Shown: positions 25,521-33,291 of the stretch, piece by piece | How positions within the stretch are numbered: position 1 is the first letter of the stretch | Layout of the letters: the number at the start of each line of letters is the position of its first letter | NCBI RefSeq assembly: GCF_027923465.1 | Contig: NZ_BRLB01000002.1 | Location: 124,001 to 188,000 of the forward strand | Length of the DNA stretch: 64,000 nt | Direction of reading: 5' to 3' | From: Vallitalea longa | Lineage (GTDB): Bacteria; Bacillota; Clostridia; Lachnospirales; Vallitaleaceae | Notes under the pieces: generated by a model | What the model was told of the DNA's origin: nothing | The model's input: the letters and a program-made list of their open reading frames with translations, nothing else | The model's database searches: none | Translations under genes and position numbers: made by a program

Positions 25521-26093
25521 CTACTGTGCCCCCTCACTGAAATTATCATTAAAATATTGACTAGCCACATTAACTGCATTAGTTACTGCTCTTGAAGAAA
25601 TTGTAGCACCACTTAATGCATCAATCTCTGAGTCAGAATCTGCACCATCTTTAACCACAGTTAACTGATCTGTAGGCTTTCCTTTATACTGTTCTTTAAA
25701 TTTATCACTATCAGCATTAGCACCAAGACCAGGAGTTTCACTATGCTTAATAATATCAATACCTGAAATAGTAGCATCCGAATTAATACCTACTATCAAT
25801 TCGATTTCTCCACCATATCCTTCTTTTGTAACTAATTTAAAAGCATAACCGTTTATTTCATCATTTTTCTTTGCTGCATAAATTTCTTTTATTACAGGTT
25901 GTTTGGATAAATCAGCTTCTACTGGTGTGAATTGGCAATCATTTAAAACACTATTAAGCGCAGCATCTCTAATTTTTATCTGCTGCTCAGCAATAGGTTT
26001 TTCGGTTACCGTATGAGTCAAACCTAATAATAAACCTGCACATATTGTAATAGCAAATAATATAAGAGCGTCTTTGACTATCTTATTTTTCAT
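25521..26093 (-). CDS. rnfG: Rnf complex FMN-binding subunit RnfG
   Basis: A 190-residue subunit with one N-terminal membrane helix (about 6-25) and an extracytoplasmic FMN-binding domain. The flavin attachment motif SGATIS is at about 161-166, with Thr164 the expected covalent site. ATG 26093 follows GGAGGTG and overlaps rnfD by 11 bases; the longer reading start at 26138 lies within rnfD. Confidence 0.94.
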   Translation of the reverse strand: MKNKIVKDALILFAITICAGLLLGLTHTVTEKPIAEQQIKIRDAALNSVLNDCQFTPVEADLSKQPVIKEIYAAKKNDEINGYAFKLVTKEGYGGEIELIVGINSDATISGIDIIKHSETPGLGANADSDKFKEQYKGKPTDQLTVVKDGADSDSEIDALSGATISSRAVTNAVNVASQYFNDNFSEGAQ

Positions 26094-27024
26094 TCTTAGC
26101 CACCTCCCCAAATGCTTTAGGGATTGTAAATCTATCAATAAGTGGTACGAAAAGGTTCATTATGATTATTGCAAATGACACTCCCTCTGGATAACTTCCG
26201 TATATTCTAATAACAGCAGTTAATATACCACAACCAAGTCCCATAATGATTTGTCCTGTTTTTGTCATTGGAGATGACGAATAATCTGTAGCCATATAAA
26301 TTGCACCTATCATCAAACCACCACTGAATATCTGATAAGCAGCATAATTAATATCAAAACCTCTTCCACTAATCAATAATGAAAGTACAAAAACTGTACC
26401 TATAAAAAATACTGGTACTCTCCAATTAATTATTTTTCTTATTAATAAATAAATACCACCAATCAATAAAGCTATTGCAGACGTTTCACCTATACATCCT
26501 CCAATAAAACCGAAGAATGTATCAGCAATACTTGGAAGACTACTTCCGCCTTCTTTTAGAATACCTAATGGTGTAGCTGTAGTTACTCCATCAAGTTCCC
26601 ATCTTGTCATTAATCCGGCAAATGATACAAGCAAAAATGCTCTTGCACCTAGAGCTGGATTCATGAAATTCTGTCCTAATCCTCCGAATAATTGCTTAAC
26701 GATAATTATAGCCACAACACTTCCCATAACTGGTATCCACCAAGGAACTGTATGTGGTAGATTAAGTGCTAATAATAACCCTGTAACTACAGCACTATAA
26801 TCATTAATGCTAATTTTTCTTTTAGTAATAAATTGAAATAATGCTTCTGATCCAATACTTGATATAATACATAGTACAACTATAAGTAAAGCTCTTGGAC
26901 CAAAATTGTAGATTCCAAATATAGTCGCTGGCATTAAAGCAATAATTACATCCCTCATTATCTTATCTACAGTTTTATCTGATCTAATATGAGGTGAAGA
27001 CGATACTATATAATGATCTGTCAC
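26083..27024 (-). CDS. rnfD: Rnf complex membrane subunit RnfD
   Basis: A 313-residue polytopic subunit of the NqrB/RnfD family, with the phrases SSSPHIRSDKTVDKIMRDV and GGLGQNFMNPALGARAFLLVSF. The covalent FMN site is GVTTATPL, with Thr at about 151. It overlaps rnfG and is thought to be part of the ion path (sodium or proton). Confidence 0.95.
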   Translation of the reverse strand: MTDHYIVSSSPHIRSDKTVDKIMRDVIIALMPATIFGIYNFGPRALLIVVLCIISSIGSEALFQFITKRKISINDYSAVVTGLLLALNLPHTVPWWIPVMGSVVAIIIVKQLFGGLGQNFMNPALGARAFLLVSFAGLMTRWELDGVTTATPLGILKEGGSSLPSIADTFFGFIGGCIGETSAIALLIGGIYLLIRKIINWRVPVFFIGTVFVLSLLISGRGFDINYAAYQIFSGGLMIGAIYMATDYSSSPMTKTGQIIMGLGCGILTAVIRIYGSYPEGVSFAIIIMNLFVPLIDRFTIPKAFGEVAKNEK

Positions 27025-27058
27025 AACTAAACCCTCCTACTAAAAACATTAATAATTT

Positions 27059-28378
27059 TTATTTCTTTTTCTTTGCCATAATCGTTCTCTTAGTCGTTCT
27101 TATAGAATGAGTTAAATGTCTGTTTGATGGACATATATATGAGCAAGCTCCACATTCTATACAATTCATACCTTTATATTTTACAAATAAATCATCTTCA
27201 TTGTTGATAGCTAATGTATTAAGCTTATAAGGTAATAAATTCATTGGACATATACTTACGCATTTACCGCATCTTATACAATTGCTCTCTTCATTTTGAA
27301 TTGCTTCTTTTTTGGTTAAGCATAATATTGATGATGATCCTTTTATAACAGGTACATCTAGAGAAAATAAAGCCAATCCCATCATTGGTCCCCCTGAGAT
27401 TACTTTTGTAGGTTCTTCTTTAAACCCTCCAGCAGCTTCTATAAGCTCTCTATAACTTGTACCAATTCTAACTTTGAAGTTCTGAGGCTCTTTTATTGCC
27501 CCTCCACTTACTGTAACAATTCTCCTCATAAGAGGTCTTCCTCTGAGAACAGCTCTATGAATAGCTACTACAGTATCAATATTTTGAACAATACAGCCTA
27601 CATCAGCTGGCAATGCTCCTGCTGGAACTTCTCTTTTAGTTATAGAATATATCAATTGCTTTTCTGCACCTTGTGGATATTTTGTTTTCAGAGTTGCAAC
27701 AGTAATATTACTAATACCTTTAGTTGCTTCTTTCATTGCTTTTATTGCATCTGGTTTATTATCTTCAATACCAATAAATCCTTTTGCATCTGGAAATAGA
27801 TGTAATATTATCTGTAATCCTTTTACTACCCTGTCCGTTTCTTCCAACATGATTCTATGATCAGATGTCAAATATGGTTCACATTCCGCACCATTGACAA
27901 TAATATGATCAATCTTTTTTTCTGGAGGTGGTGATAATTTAATGAATGTTGGAAATGTAGCTCCACCCATACCAACTATTCCTGCCTCTTTAATAATATT
28001 AATTATTTCTTCCCTAGAAAGATTTTTATAATCCTTTCTAGCTATCATTGTGTCTATTTCCGTATATTCACCATCATTTTCTATAACGATACCTTGTACT
28101 TTGGAACCATTAGGGTGAAGTACATCCTTAATAGCCTTTACAGTACCAGACACTGTAGCATGAATTGGTGAAGAAACGAATCCTTGAGGTTCTCCAATTT
28201 TTTGTCCTACTAAAACATTGTCACCTTTTTTTACTAAAGGTTTGCATGGTGCTCCTATATGTTGTAACATTGGGAAAACCAAATCACCTTTTGGCATATA
28301 AATCTTAATAGGTTTTTTTTCTGTAAAATCTTTTGAATGACTAGGATGAATTCCTCTTTTGAATGTCAATGCTCCCAT
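27059..28378 (-). CDS. rnfC: Rnf complex peripheral subunit RnfC
   Basis: A 439-residue peripheral subunit that binds NADH/FMN and two 4Fe-4S clusters. The Gly-rich NADH/FMN part is GIVGMGGATFPTFIKL; the cluster motifs are CIRCGKCVSICPMN and CIECGACSYICPSN. It would catalyse electron exchange between NAD and ferredoxin, making the whole complex an energy-conserving ferredoxin:NAD oxidoreductase. First gene of rnfCDGEAB, behind a 350-base non-coding region with a tandem repeat. Confidence 0.95.
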   Translation of the reverse strand: MGALTFKRGIHPSHSKDFTEKKPIKIYMPKGDLVFPMLQHIGAPCKPLVKKGDNVLVGQKIGEPQGFVSSPIHATVSGTVKAIKDVLHPNGSKVQGIVIENDGEYTEIDTMIARKDYKNLSREEIINIIKEAGIVGMGGATFPTFIKLSPPPEKKIDHIIVNGAECEPYLTSDHRIMLEETDRVVKGLQIILHLFPDAKGFIGIEDNKPDAIKAMKEATKGISNITVATLKTKYPQGAEKQLIYSITKREVPAGALPADVGCIVQNIDTVVAIHRAVLRGRPLMRRIVTVSGGAIKEPQNFKVRIGTSYRELIEAAGGFKEEPTKVISGGPMMGLALFSLDVPVIKGSSSILCLTKKEAIQNEESNCIRCGKCVSICPMNLLPYKLNTLAINNEDDLFVKYKGMNCIECGACSYICPSNRHLTHSIRTTKRTIMAKKKK

Positions 28379-28435
28379 TAGTATCCCCCTGTCTTTGTTA
28401 GTTTTATAGTAATTATTTTTTATAACGCTTAAGAT

Positions 28436-28461
28436 ATATTACTAATAAATATTACTAATAA
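28436..28461 (-). repeat. Tandem 13-bp palindromic repeat upstream of rnfC
   Basis: ATATTACTAATAA occurs twice in perfect tandem, and each copy holds the palindrome ATTA-C-TAAT. The pair lies about 60-85 bases before the rnfC start, a natural place for a regulator binding site. Confidence 0.6.
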
Positions 28462-28699
28462 ATAAAATTATTAAAATTAGTATTGTAATAGTATCCATTT
28501 CCATATTAATAATAATACAATTCCTTCTGTAATACAAGAATTGATAAAAAAAGTACAAAGTGCTCAACTAGCATATTAACGCTAATAAAGCGCTATTGTT
28601 TATTGTATACAATATCCCTTATGTATTTAGCTCCCATATTTACTAAAAAAACTTGTAAAATATGCTAAGATTGTTAATTCATTAACATTGCGTACCCAT
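28462..28699. other. Non-coding region upstream of the rnf operon
   Basis: About 240 AT-rich bases with no gene. The rnf promoter should lie here; no clear -35/-10 pair stands out. A short GC-containing patch near 28556-28610 has weak self-complementarity (AGCGCT/AGCGTT) but is not a convincing hairpin. Confidence 0.5.
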
Positions 28700-28733
28700 G
28701 AATAAAGCTTAAAGATAAAAAATATCTTTAAGC
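28700..28733 (-). terminator. Terminator of the hydF-linked cluster
   Basis: GCTTAAAGATA and TATCTTTAAGC (28707-28733) pair perfectly around five T residues, followed by TTTATT on the minus strand; it overlaps the stop of the last gene in the cluster. Confidence 0.7.
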
Positions 28734-29285
28734 CTTCTCTTCATCGCTCTTGATTTCTTCAATATTTTCTCTCAAAAATTCTACTAGCCATTTAATAACA
28801 TCTAAATTAGTTAAAGGTACATCTCCTAAAACATCTTTTAATTCTTTTGTTGATATACTAAATGATTCATCATTATAGCAATGTTCATATTCTATATTAA
28901 CATTATCGTTGGAAGAAAAAAAAGTTGCAATAGTGGATTCTAAATCTCCTAAAGGTGGTCTATCAATATGATTATAATCCATTTTTGCTAAAATATAAGT
29001 CCCCTGATTAACAATTGACTTAATATAAAGTTCACCATTACACATGTTACATGTATCATTTAGTAATGGTATACCTAATCCAACTCGTCGCATAGTTCTT
29101 GATGTAGTAAAAGGACTACGAATATCTTTTAATATTACCTCTGGAATACCCTCTCCATCGTCTTGAATGCTAAATTCAAAAACATTATCTTTCACTAGTT
29201 CTTTTACTATAATAGTAATATTACTAGATTTAGCTCTTACACTATTCTGAGCTATATCAAGTATGTGCATTGATAATTCTTTCAT
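28728..29285 (-). CDS. HATPase-domain protein (second of two in the hydrogenase-linked cluster)
   Basis: A 185-residue protein built around a histidine-kinase-like ATPase domain: N box DIAQNSVRAKSS, G1 DDGEGIP and G2 GLGIPLLNDTC. There is no phosphoacceptor His domain or membrane segment, so it is not a complete sensor kinase. The last 60 residues form an acidic tail of unknown role. ATG 29285 (MKELSMHILDIAQNS) is preferred since AAAGGA precedes it; 29306 lacks a ribosome site. It follows the second DRTGG gene and ends the cluster. A kinase or anti-sigma-like partner role is inferred. Confidence 0.82.
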   Translation of the reverse strand: MKELSMHILDIAQNSVRAKSSNITIIVKELVKDNVFEFSIQDDGEGIPEVILKDIRSPFTTSRTMRRVGLGIPLLNDTCNMCNGELYIKSIVNQGTYILAKMDYNHIDRPPLGDLESTIATFFSSNDNVNIEYEHCYNDESFSISTKELKDVLGDVPLTNLDVIKWLVEFLRENIEEIKSDEEKA

Positions 29286-29315
29286 AGGCAAATAGATTCC
29301 TTTCATATAAGAAGA

Positions 29316-29657
29316 TTAACAATTACTGATTCCTAATTTTATAAGTTCACTAACAACTTTATATGATGACTCCTCAGTAGATAATATAGGAATATTTTCT
29401 TCGTTTGCTTTCTCAATTGCTTCCTTTTCTATTTTAAAACCTTCTGATACAATTATGCAAGCTGCTCCAGTAAGTACAGCTACTGCTACGATATTCACAT
29501 GACTCTGAATAGTAACCCAAGCATTACCTTCTTTTGCTTTTCCCATTACAACACTTAATAGATCTCCAACAAAACCGTTGGTTATTTCTGCCTGTAGTCC
29601 TTTTTCACCTGCCACTAATTCAAGATTTAGTTGTTTTATTAATTCTGCAACTGTCAT
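29316..29657 (-). CDS. DRTGG-domain protein (second of two)
   Basis: A 113-residue single-domain protein. Its pattern, LVAGEKGLQAEITNGFVGDLLSVVMGKAKEGNAWVTIQSHVN, is that of the DRTGG domain, thought to bind a nucleotide or act as a regulatory module beside CBS domains or phosphotransacetylase. ATG 29657 fits the GAGGGT site better than 29663. It lies between the H-cluster protein and the second HATPase gene. Confidence 0.85.
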   Translation of the reverse strand: MTVAELIKQLNLELVAGEKGLQAEITNGFVGDLLSVVMGKAKEGNAWVTIQSHVNIVAVAVLTGAACIIVSEGFKIEKEAIEKANEENIPILSTEESSYKVVSELIKLGISNC

Positions 29658-29761
29658 TATCATGACCCTCTTTTCTAATATCTATATTTAATATTGTAAA
29701 ATTCTATGAGAACCTTAAACATCATATAATTATACTCATATAACTGACTTATAACTATATA

Positions 29762-31105
29762 TTATATAATTTTAGTTCCACCATTAGTATTTTCCTTACT
29801 AATTGATGGAGGCATTTTTTGTGCAAGCGTAACCATTTGTTCTGCCATATCTCTAACTTTCTGTCTTAGCATAAATACACAATCTTCAATATGAGCCTTA
29901 CCACAGACAATATCTTCCGCTAATGCCCTACATGTTGGAGCTCCACAAGAACCACAATCGATTTTTGGCAGCATATCATAAATCTCTTCTAATTGTTCAA
30001 GCTTTTCTATAGCTTTTTCAACATCATCATCCAATTTCATAACTTGTTTGGTTTGAAGTGGTTTAGACCAATAAAGATCTATTTTTTCATCAAACAAAGG
30101 GATGTTTCTTTTAATATAATTATCTTTGTTGTTTTCATTGAATTTCTTAATTCTGTCCATTCTATTACTAGAAACAAAGCAATTCTCAACTGTCAAAGGT
30201 CCTCCAAGACACCCACCTACACACGCTAAGCATTCTATGAAATTAACATCATCCAACTTCCCGTTTTCAACTTTCTCTAATATCTTAATTACATTTTCAA
30301 TACCATCTACCGCTATATGATTTTCAATACCTGATGCATATCCTTCACCGCCAGTATGTGCCCAACCAATACCAGTATTACTGCTCATTTGAAGTATTTC
30401 TGGTTCTTTTATTGTTTTTATGACAGGTACAAGTTTCAGATAAATCTCTTTTAAAGATATAACTCCATCTACATAGGATTCATCAATAACTTGAGGCTGT
30501 TTACTGTTAGTTACCTTCGCTGCACAAGGTGAAATAAAAAATACACCTATGTCTTCTTTTTTAATGCCTTTTCTAACTAAATATTTTTTAGCATATCTAG
30601 CCATTGCTTCTTTTGGTGATATTATAGGTAATATGTTAGGTATTAGAGATGGAAATCTTATTTGAATGAGCTTAACAATTGCAGGACATGCAGAAGATAT
30701 AACAGGCTTAGGGATTTTCCCTTTAGCCAATATTTTTTTACTTTCTTCTGTTATAATCTCTGCTGCTCTAGCAACTTCAAAAACTTCATCGAATCCCAGC
30801 CTTTTTAAAGCTGTTAAGATAATATTTGGGTCAACTACATTTCTAAATTGTGTGTATAGTGTTGGGGCAGGGATAGCTACCTTGAATTTATAGTCATTAA
30901 TACTATCTAATGGCTCCGTTACAGCTTTTTTTGCATGGTTTCTACAGATTCTAATACACATACCACAATCGATACATCTTTCATCCATAATATGAGCTTT
31001 ACCATTTCTAACTCTTATGGCCTCTGTAGGACAACGCTTTATACAGTCTGTACAACCAATACATTTATCAATATCCAATCTTACAGAATGAAATATTTCC
31101 TCCAT
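29762..31105 (-). CDS. [FeFe]-hydrogenase-like H-cluster protein of sensory type
   Basis: A 447-residue protein. Two 4Fe-4S ferredoxin motifs lie at the N-terminus (CIGCTDCIKRCP, CIDCGMCIRICR), then the H-cluster domain, then a CX2CX4C-type cluster domain (CGSCGAPTC ... C ... C, about 384-409). The four cysteines that hold the H-cluster are kept: C140 in SSACP, C194 in SPCAAK, C295 and C299 in ECLACVGGC. The second Cys of the usual TSCCP, needed for proton transfer, is Ala139, and the Glu after the L2 lysine is missing. This pattern is that of regulatory (HydS, group C/D) rather than H2-producing enzymes. A H2- or redox-sensing role is inferred. Confidence 0.85.
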   Translation of the reverse strand: MEEIFHSVRLDIDKCIGCTDCIKRCPTEAIRVRNGKAHIMDERCIDCGMCIRICRNHAKKAVTEPLDSINDYKFKVAIPAPTLYTQFRNVVDPNIILTALKRLGFDEVFEVARAAEIITEESKKILAKGKIPKPVISSACPAIVKLIQIRFPSLIPNILPIISPKEAMARYAKKYLVRKGIKKEDIGVFFISPCAAKVTNSKQPQVIDESYVDGVISLKEIYLKLVPVIKTIKEPEILQMSSNTGIGWAHTGGEGYASGIENHIAVDGIENVIKILEKVENGKLDDVNFIECLACVGGCLGGPLTVENCFVSSNRMDRIKKFNENNKDNYIKRNIPLFDEKIDLYWSKPLQTKQVMKLDDDVEKAIEKLEQLEEIYDMLPKIDCGSCGAPTCRALAEDIVCGKAHIEDCVFMLRQKVRDMAEQMVTLAQKMPPSISKENTNGGTKII

Positions 31106-31148
31106 ACTTAGCCTCCTAACCCAATTATATATAATAATAAATACCTTC

Positions 31149-31562
31149 TCATTTTATATTAAAAATCAATTCTAATTTTGTCCCTTCTCCAACCTTAGTT
31201 TCAATCTTCATTCCATCACTATGTCTTTTTATGTTAGGCAACCCCATACCAGCACCAAATCCCATTTCCCTAGCTTTACTGGATGCTGTTGAATAGCCAA
31301 CTTGCATAGCCAAATCAAGATCTTCTATTCCTGGACCTTCATCTTTAATAAGAATTTCTATGTTTTCTGGGGTTATTTCAACATCGATAACTCCTCCATC
31401 AGCATGAATGACCATATTTATTTCTGCTTCATACATACAGATAGATACTTTTCTAATAACATTAGGAGATATACCAAGTTGTTTTAGAGTTTTCTTTAGT
31501 TTACTTGAAGCTACTCCTGCTGAAATAAACTCACCACCCTCAACATCATAGTGAATCTTCAT
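31149..31562 (-). CDS. RsbT/RsbW-like HATPase protein (first of two)
   Basis: A 137-residue stand-alone ATPase domain of the anti-sigma/serine kinase type: N box SICMYEAEINMVIHADGG, G1 DEGPGIEDLDLAM, G2 GFGAGMGLPNIKRHSD. Relatives (RsbT, SpoIIAB) phosphorylate an antagonist protein or hold a sigma factor. It overlaps the first DRTGG gene by 17 bases and precedes the H-cluster gene, so all three are probably made together. A good AGGAG site lies in the overlap. Confidence 0.86.
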   Translation of the reverse strand: MKIHYDVEGGEFISAGVASSKLKKTLKQLGISPNVIRKVSICMYEAEINMVIHADGGVIDVEITPENIEILIKDEGPGIEDLDLAMQVGYSTASSKAREMGFGAGMGLPNIKRHSDGMKIETKVGEGTKLELIFNIK

Positions 31563-31914
31563 CGTGAGCTATCTCCTCCCCTTCTAAACCATTTTTATAT
31601 AGTAGTCCACATGCTGTAAATAAAGTATGTTTAGTTGTCAATAATATAATATTTTTCAACTTAGCCATACGAATCAACTCGCTACTAGGTTTTTTACCTC
31701 TAACAAATGCTATTGCATTAATATCCAACATCTCAGCAGTTCTTATCACTTGAGGATGAACAAGTCCTGAAAGTAGTATAATGTCATGTCTTACAAAAGC
31801 TAATACGTCACTCATTAAATCGCAACCATACCCATAGTCTATATTGATATCCAACATATCTTCACCAGCTAGTATTTCTGCGTCTAATATCTCTTTTATT
31901 TCACTTACGAGCAC
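31546..31914 (-). CDS. DRTGG-domain protein (first of two)
   Basis: A 122-residue single-domain protein with LDAEILAGEDMLDINIDYGYGCDLMSDVLAFVRHD, matching the DRTGG pattern, and a C-terminal extension with TLFTACGLLYKNGL. The start is GTG at 31914, eight bases after GGGGGTG; no ATG is usable. It overlaps the RsbT/RsbW-like gene. A nucleotide-responsive switch is inferred. Confidence 0.84.
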   Translation of the reverse strand: MLVSEIKEILDAEILAGEDMLDINIDYGYGCDLMSDVLAFVRHDIILLSGLVHPQVIRTAEMLDINAIAFVRGKKPSSELIRMAKLKNIILLTTKHTLFTACGLLYKNGLEGEEIAHDEDSL

Positions 31915-31998
31915 TTTATTGCACCCCCATTAATTTTTTTTAACTTATATATATTATATCAAATTATTATGTATCCTACAAATAGTGTACATTTATAT

Positions 31999-33222
31999 TC
32001 ATAGTCTTTCATTCGCTAAAGGAAAGGGCTCAGTTACCCTTTTTAATATACCCTTAACATAAGCTATTATAACTCCATAATTAACTATAGGAATATTATT
32101 ATCAGATGCCACTTTTATTCTATGCTGCATTTCTCGTCTGTTTAGCATACACCCTCCGCAATGAACTATCAGAGAATAATCAGCTAGATTACTAGGATAT
32201 TTGAACCCACTGGAGAATTCAAATTTAATATTTTTACCTGTATATTCTTTTATCCATTTTGGGATTTTAACTGTACCTATATCATCTGATTGTCTATGGT
32301 GAGTACAACCTTCTGCAATTAATACTTTATCACCATCTTTTAATGTTTCTAATTTCTTAGCTCCTTCTATAAGCTTTATCAAATCACCCTTATATCTTGC
32401 AAATAATATAGAGAAGGATGTTAACATTATATCCTCAGGCGTATCTTCAGAAACTTTTTGAAACACTTGTGAATCAGTTATAACAATCTTAGGTTTTTTT
32501 CCTATGTTCTTAAGCGTATCTTTTAAAGTATATTCTTTCGTTACAATAGAAATAGCATCATTATCCAATATGTCTCTTATTACCTGCTGCTGAGGTAATA
32601 TCAATCTTCCCTTTGGTGCAGCACTATCAATAGGAACTACTAATACTACAAAGTCACCTGGCTCGATGATATCCCCAACCAACTTATGTTTACTATCTTC
32701 ATCAGGTAATTTTTTGATTATTTCATTCTTAACTTCTTCAATTCCCTCTTTTTTGATTGCAGAAACCGGAATAAGTTTTAGCGATAAATCTTTCTCCATC
32801 TTCGACAATTCTTCTGTAGCTAATGGAGCTGTATCTATTTTATTAATAATACCTACTATGGGAATATTTTTTCCCTTGATGTTCTTTAAAATTCCTTTTT
32901 CAAAATTAGTGATACCTGTTTCAGCATCCACTATTAATATGGCTAAATCTGTTTTATTAAGAACTTCTAGTGTTTTTTTCTTTCTTAGTTCTCCTAATTC
33001 TCCCTCATCATCTAGCCCAGCTGTATCAACAATTACAACTGGACCTATTGGTAGTATTTCCATAGCTTTATATACTGGATCTGTAGTAGTTCCCTTTACA
33101 GATGATACTAAGGCAATATCTTGATTGGTTATAGCATTGATAATACTGGATTTGCCTGCATTTCTCTTGCCGAATAGAGCTATATGAACCCTATCACCTC
33201 TTGGTGTCTTGTTTAAACTCAT
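31999..33222 (-). CDS. hydF: [FeFe]-hydrogenase H-cluster maturation GTPase HydF
   Basis: A 407-residue GTPase scaffold that carries the 2Fe subcluster and inserts it into the hydrogenase. The GTPase domain has G1 GKRNAGKSS, G3 DTAGLDD and G4 NKID; the dimer domain follows; the C-terminal domain holds the 4Fe-4S site with C306 (CTHH), C355 and C358 (HCGGC). These are the CxHx46-53HCxxC signature. The other maturases, HydE and HydG, are not in the window. First gene of the cluster, pointing at the H-cluster protein 900 bases downstream. Confidence 0.95.
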   Translation of the reverse strand: MSLNKTPRGDRVHIALFGKRNAGKSSIINAITNQDIALVSSVKGTTTDPVYKAMEILPIGPVVIVDTAGLDDEGELGELRKKKTLEVLNKTDLAILIVDAETGITNFEKGILKNIKGKNIPIVGIINKIDTAPLATEELSKMEKDLSLKLIPVSAIKKEGIEEVKNEIIKKLPDEDSKHKLVGDIIEPGDFVVLVVPIDSAAPKGRLILPQQQVIRDILDNDAISIVTKEYTLKDTLKNIGKKPKIVITDSQVFQKVSEDTPEDIMLTSFSILFARYKGDLIKLIEGAKKLETLKDGDKVLIAEGCTHHRQSDDIGTVKIPKWIKEYTGKNIKFEFSSGFKYPSNLADYSLIVHCGGCMLNRREMQHRIKVASDNNIPIVNYGVIIAYVKGILKRVTEPFPLANERL

Positions 33223-33291
33223 CGCTTGCCTCCCTTTTATTTATGAACCATCTTCTTGAGAATTCTAATTATCATGGAATATCAAGTTGAT

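Noticed and set aside
29762-31105. A catalytic H2-producing hydrogenase
   Set aside because: Loss of the relay cysteine, absence of redox partner subunits and the regulatory neighbours argue for a sensor instead.
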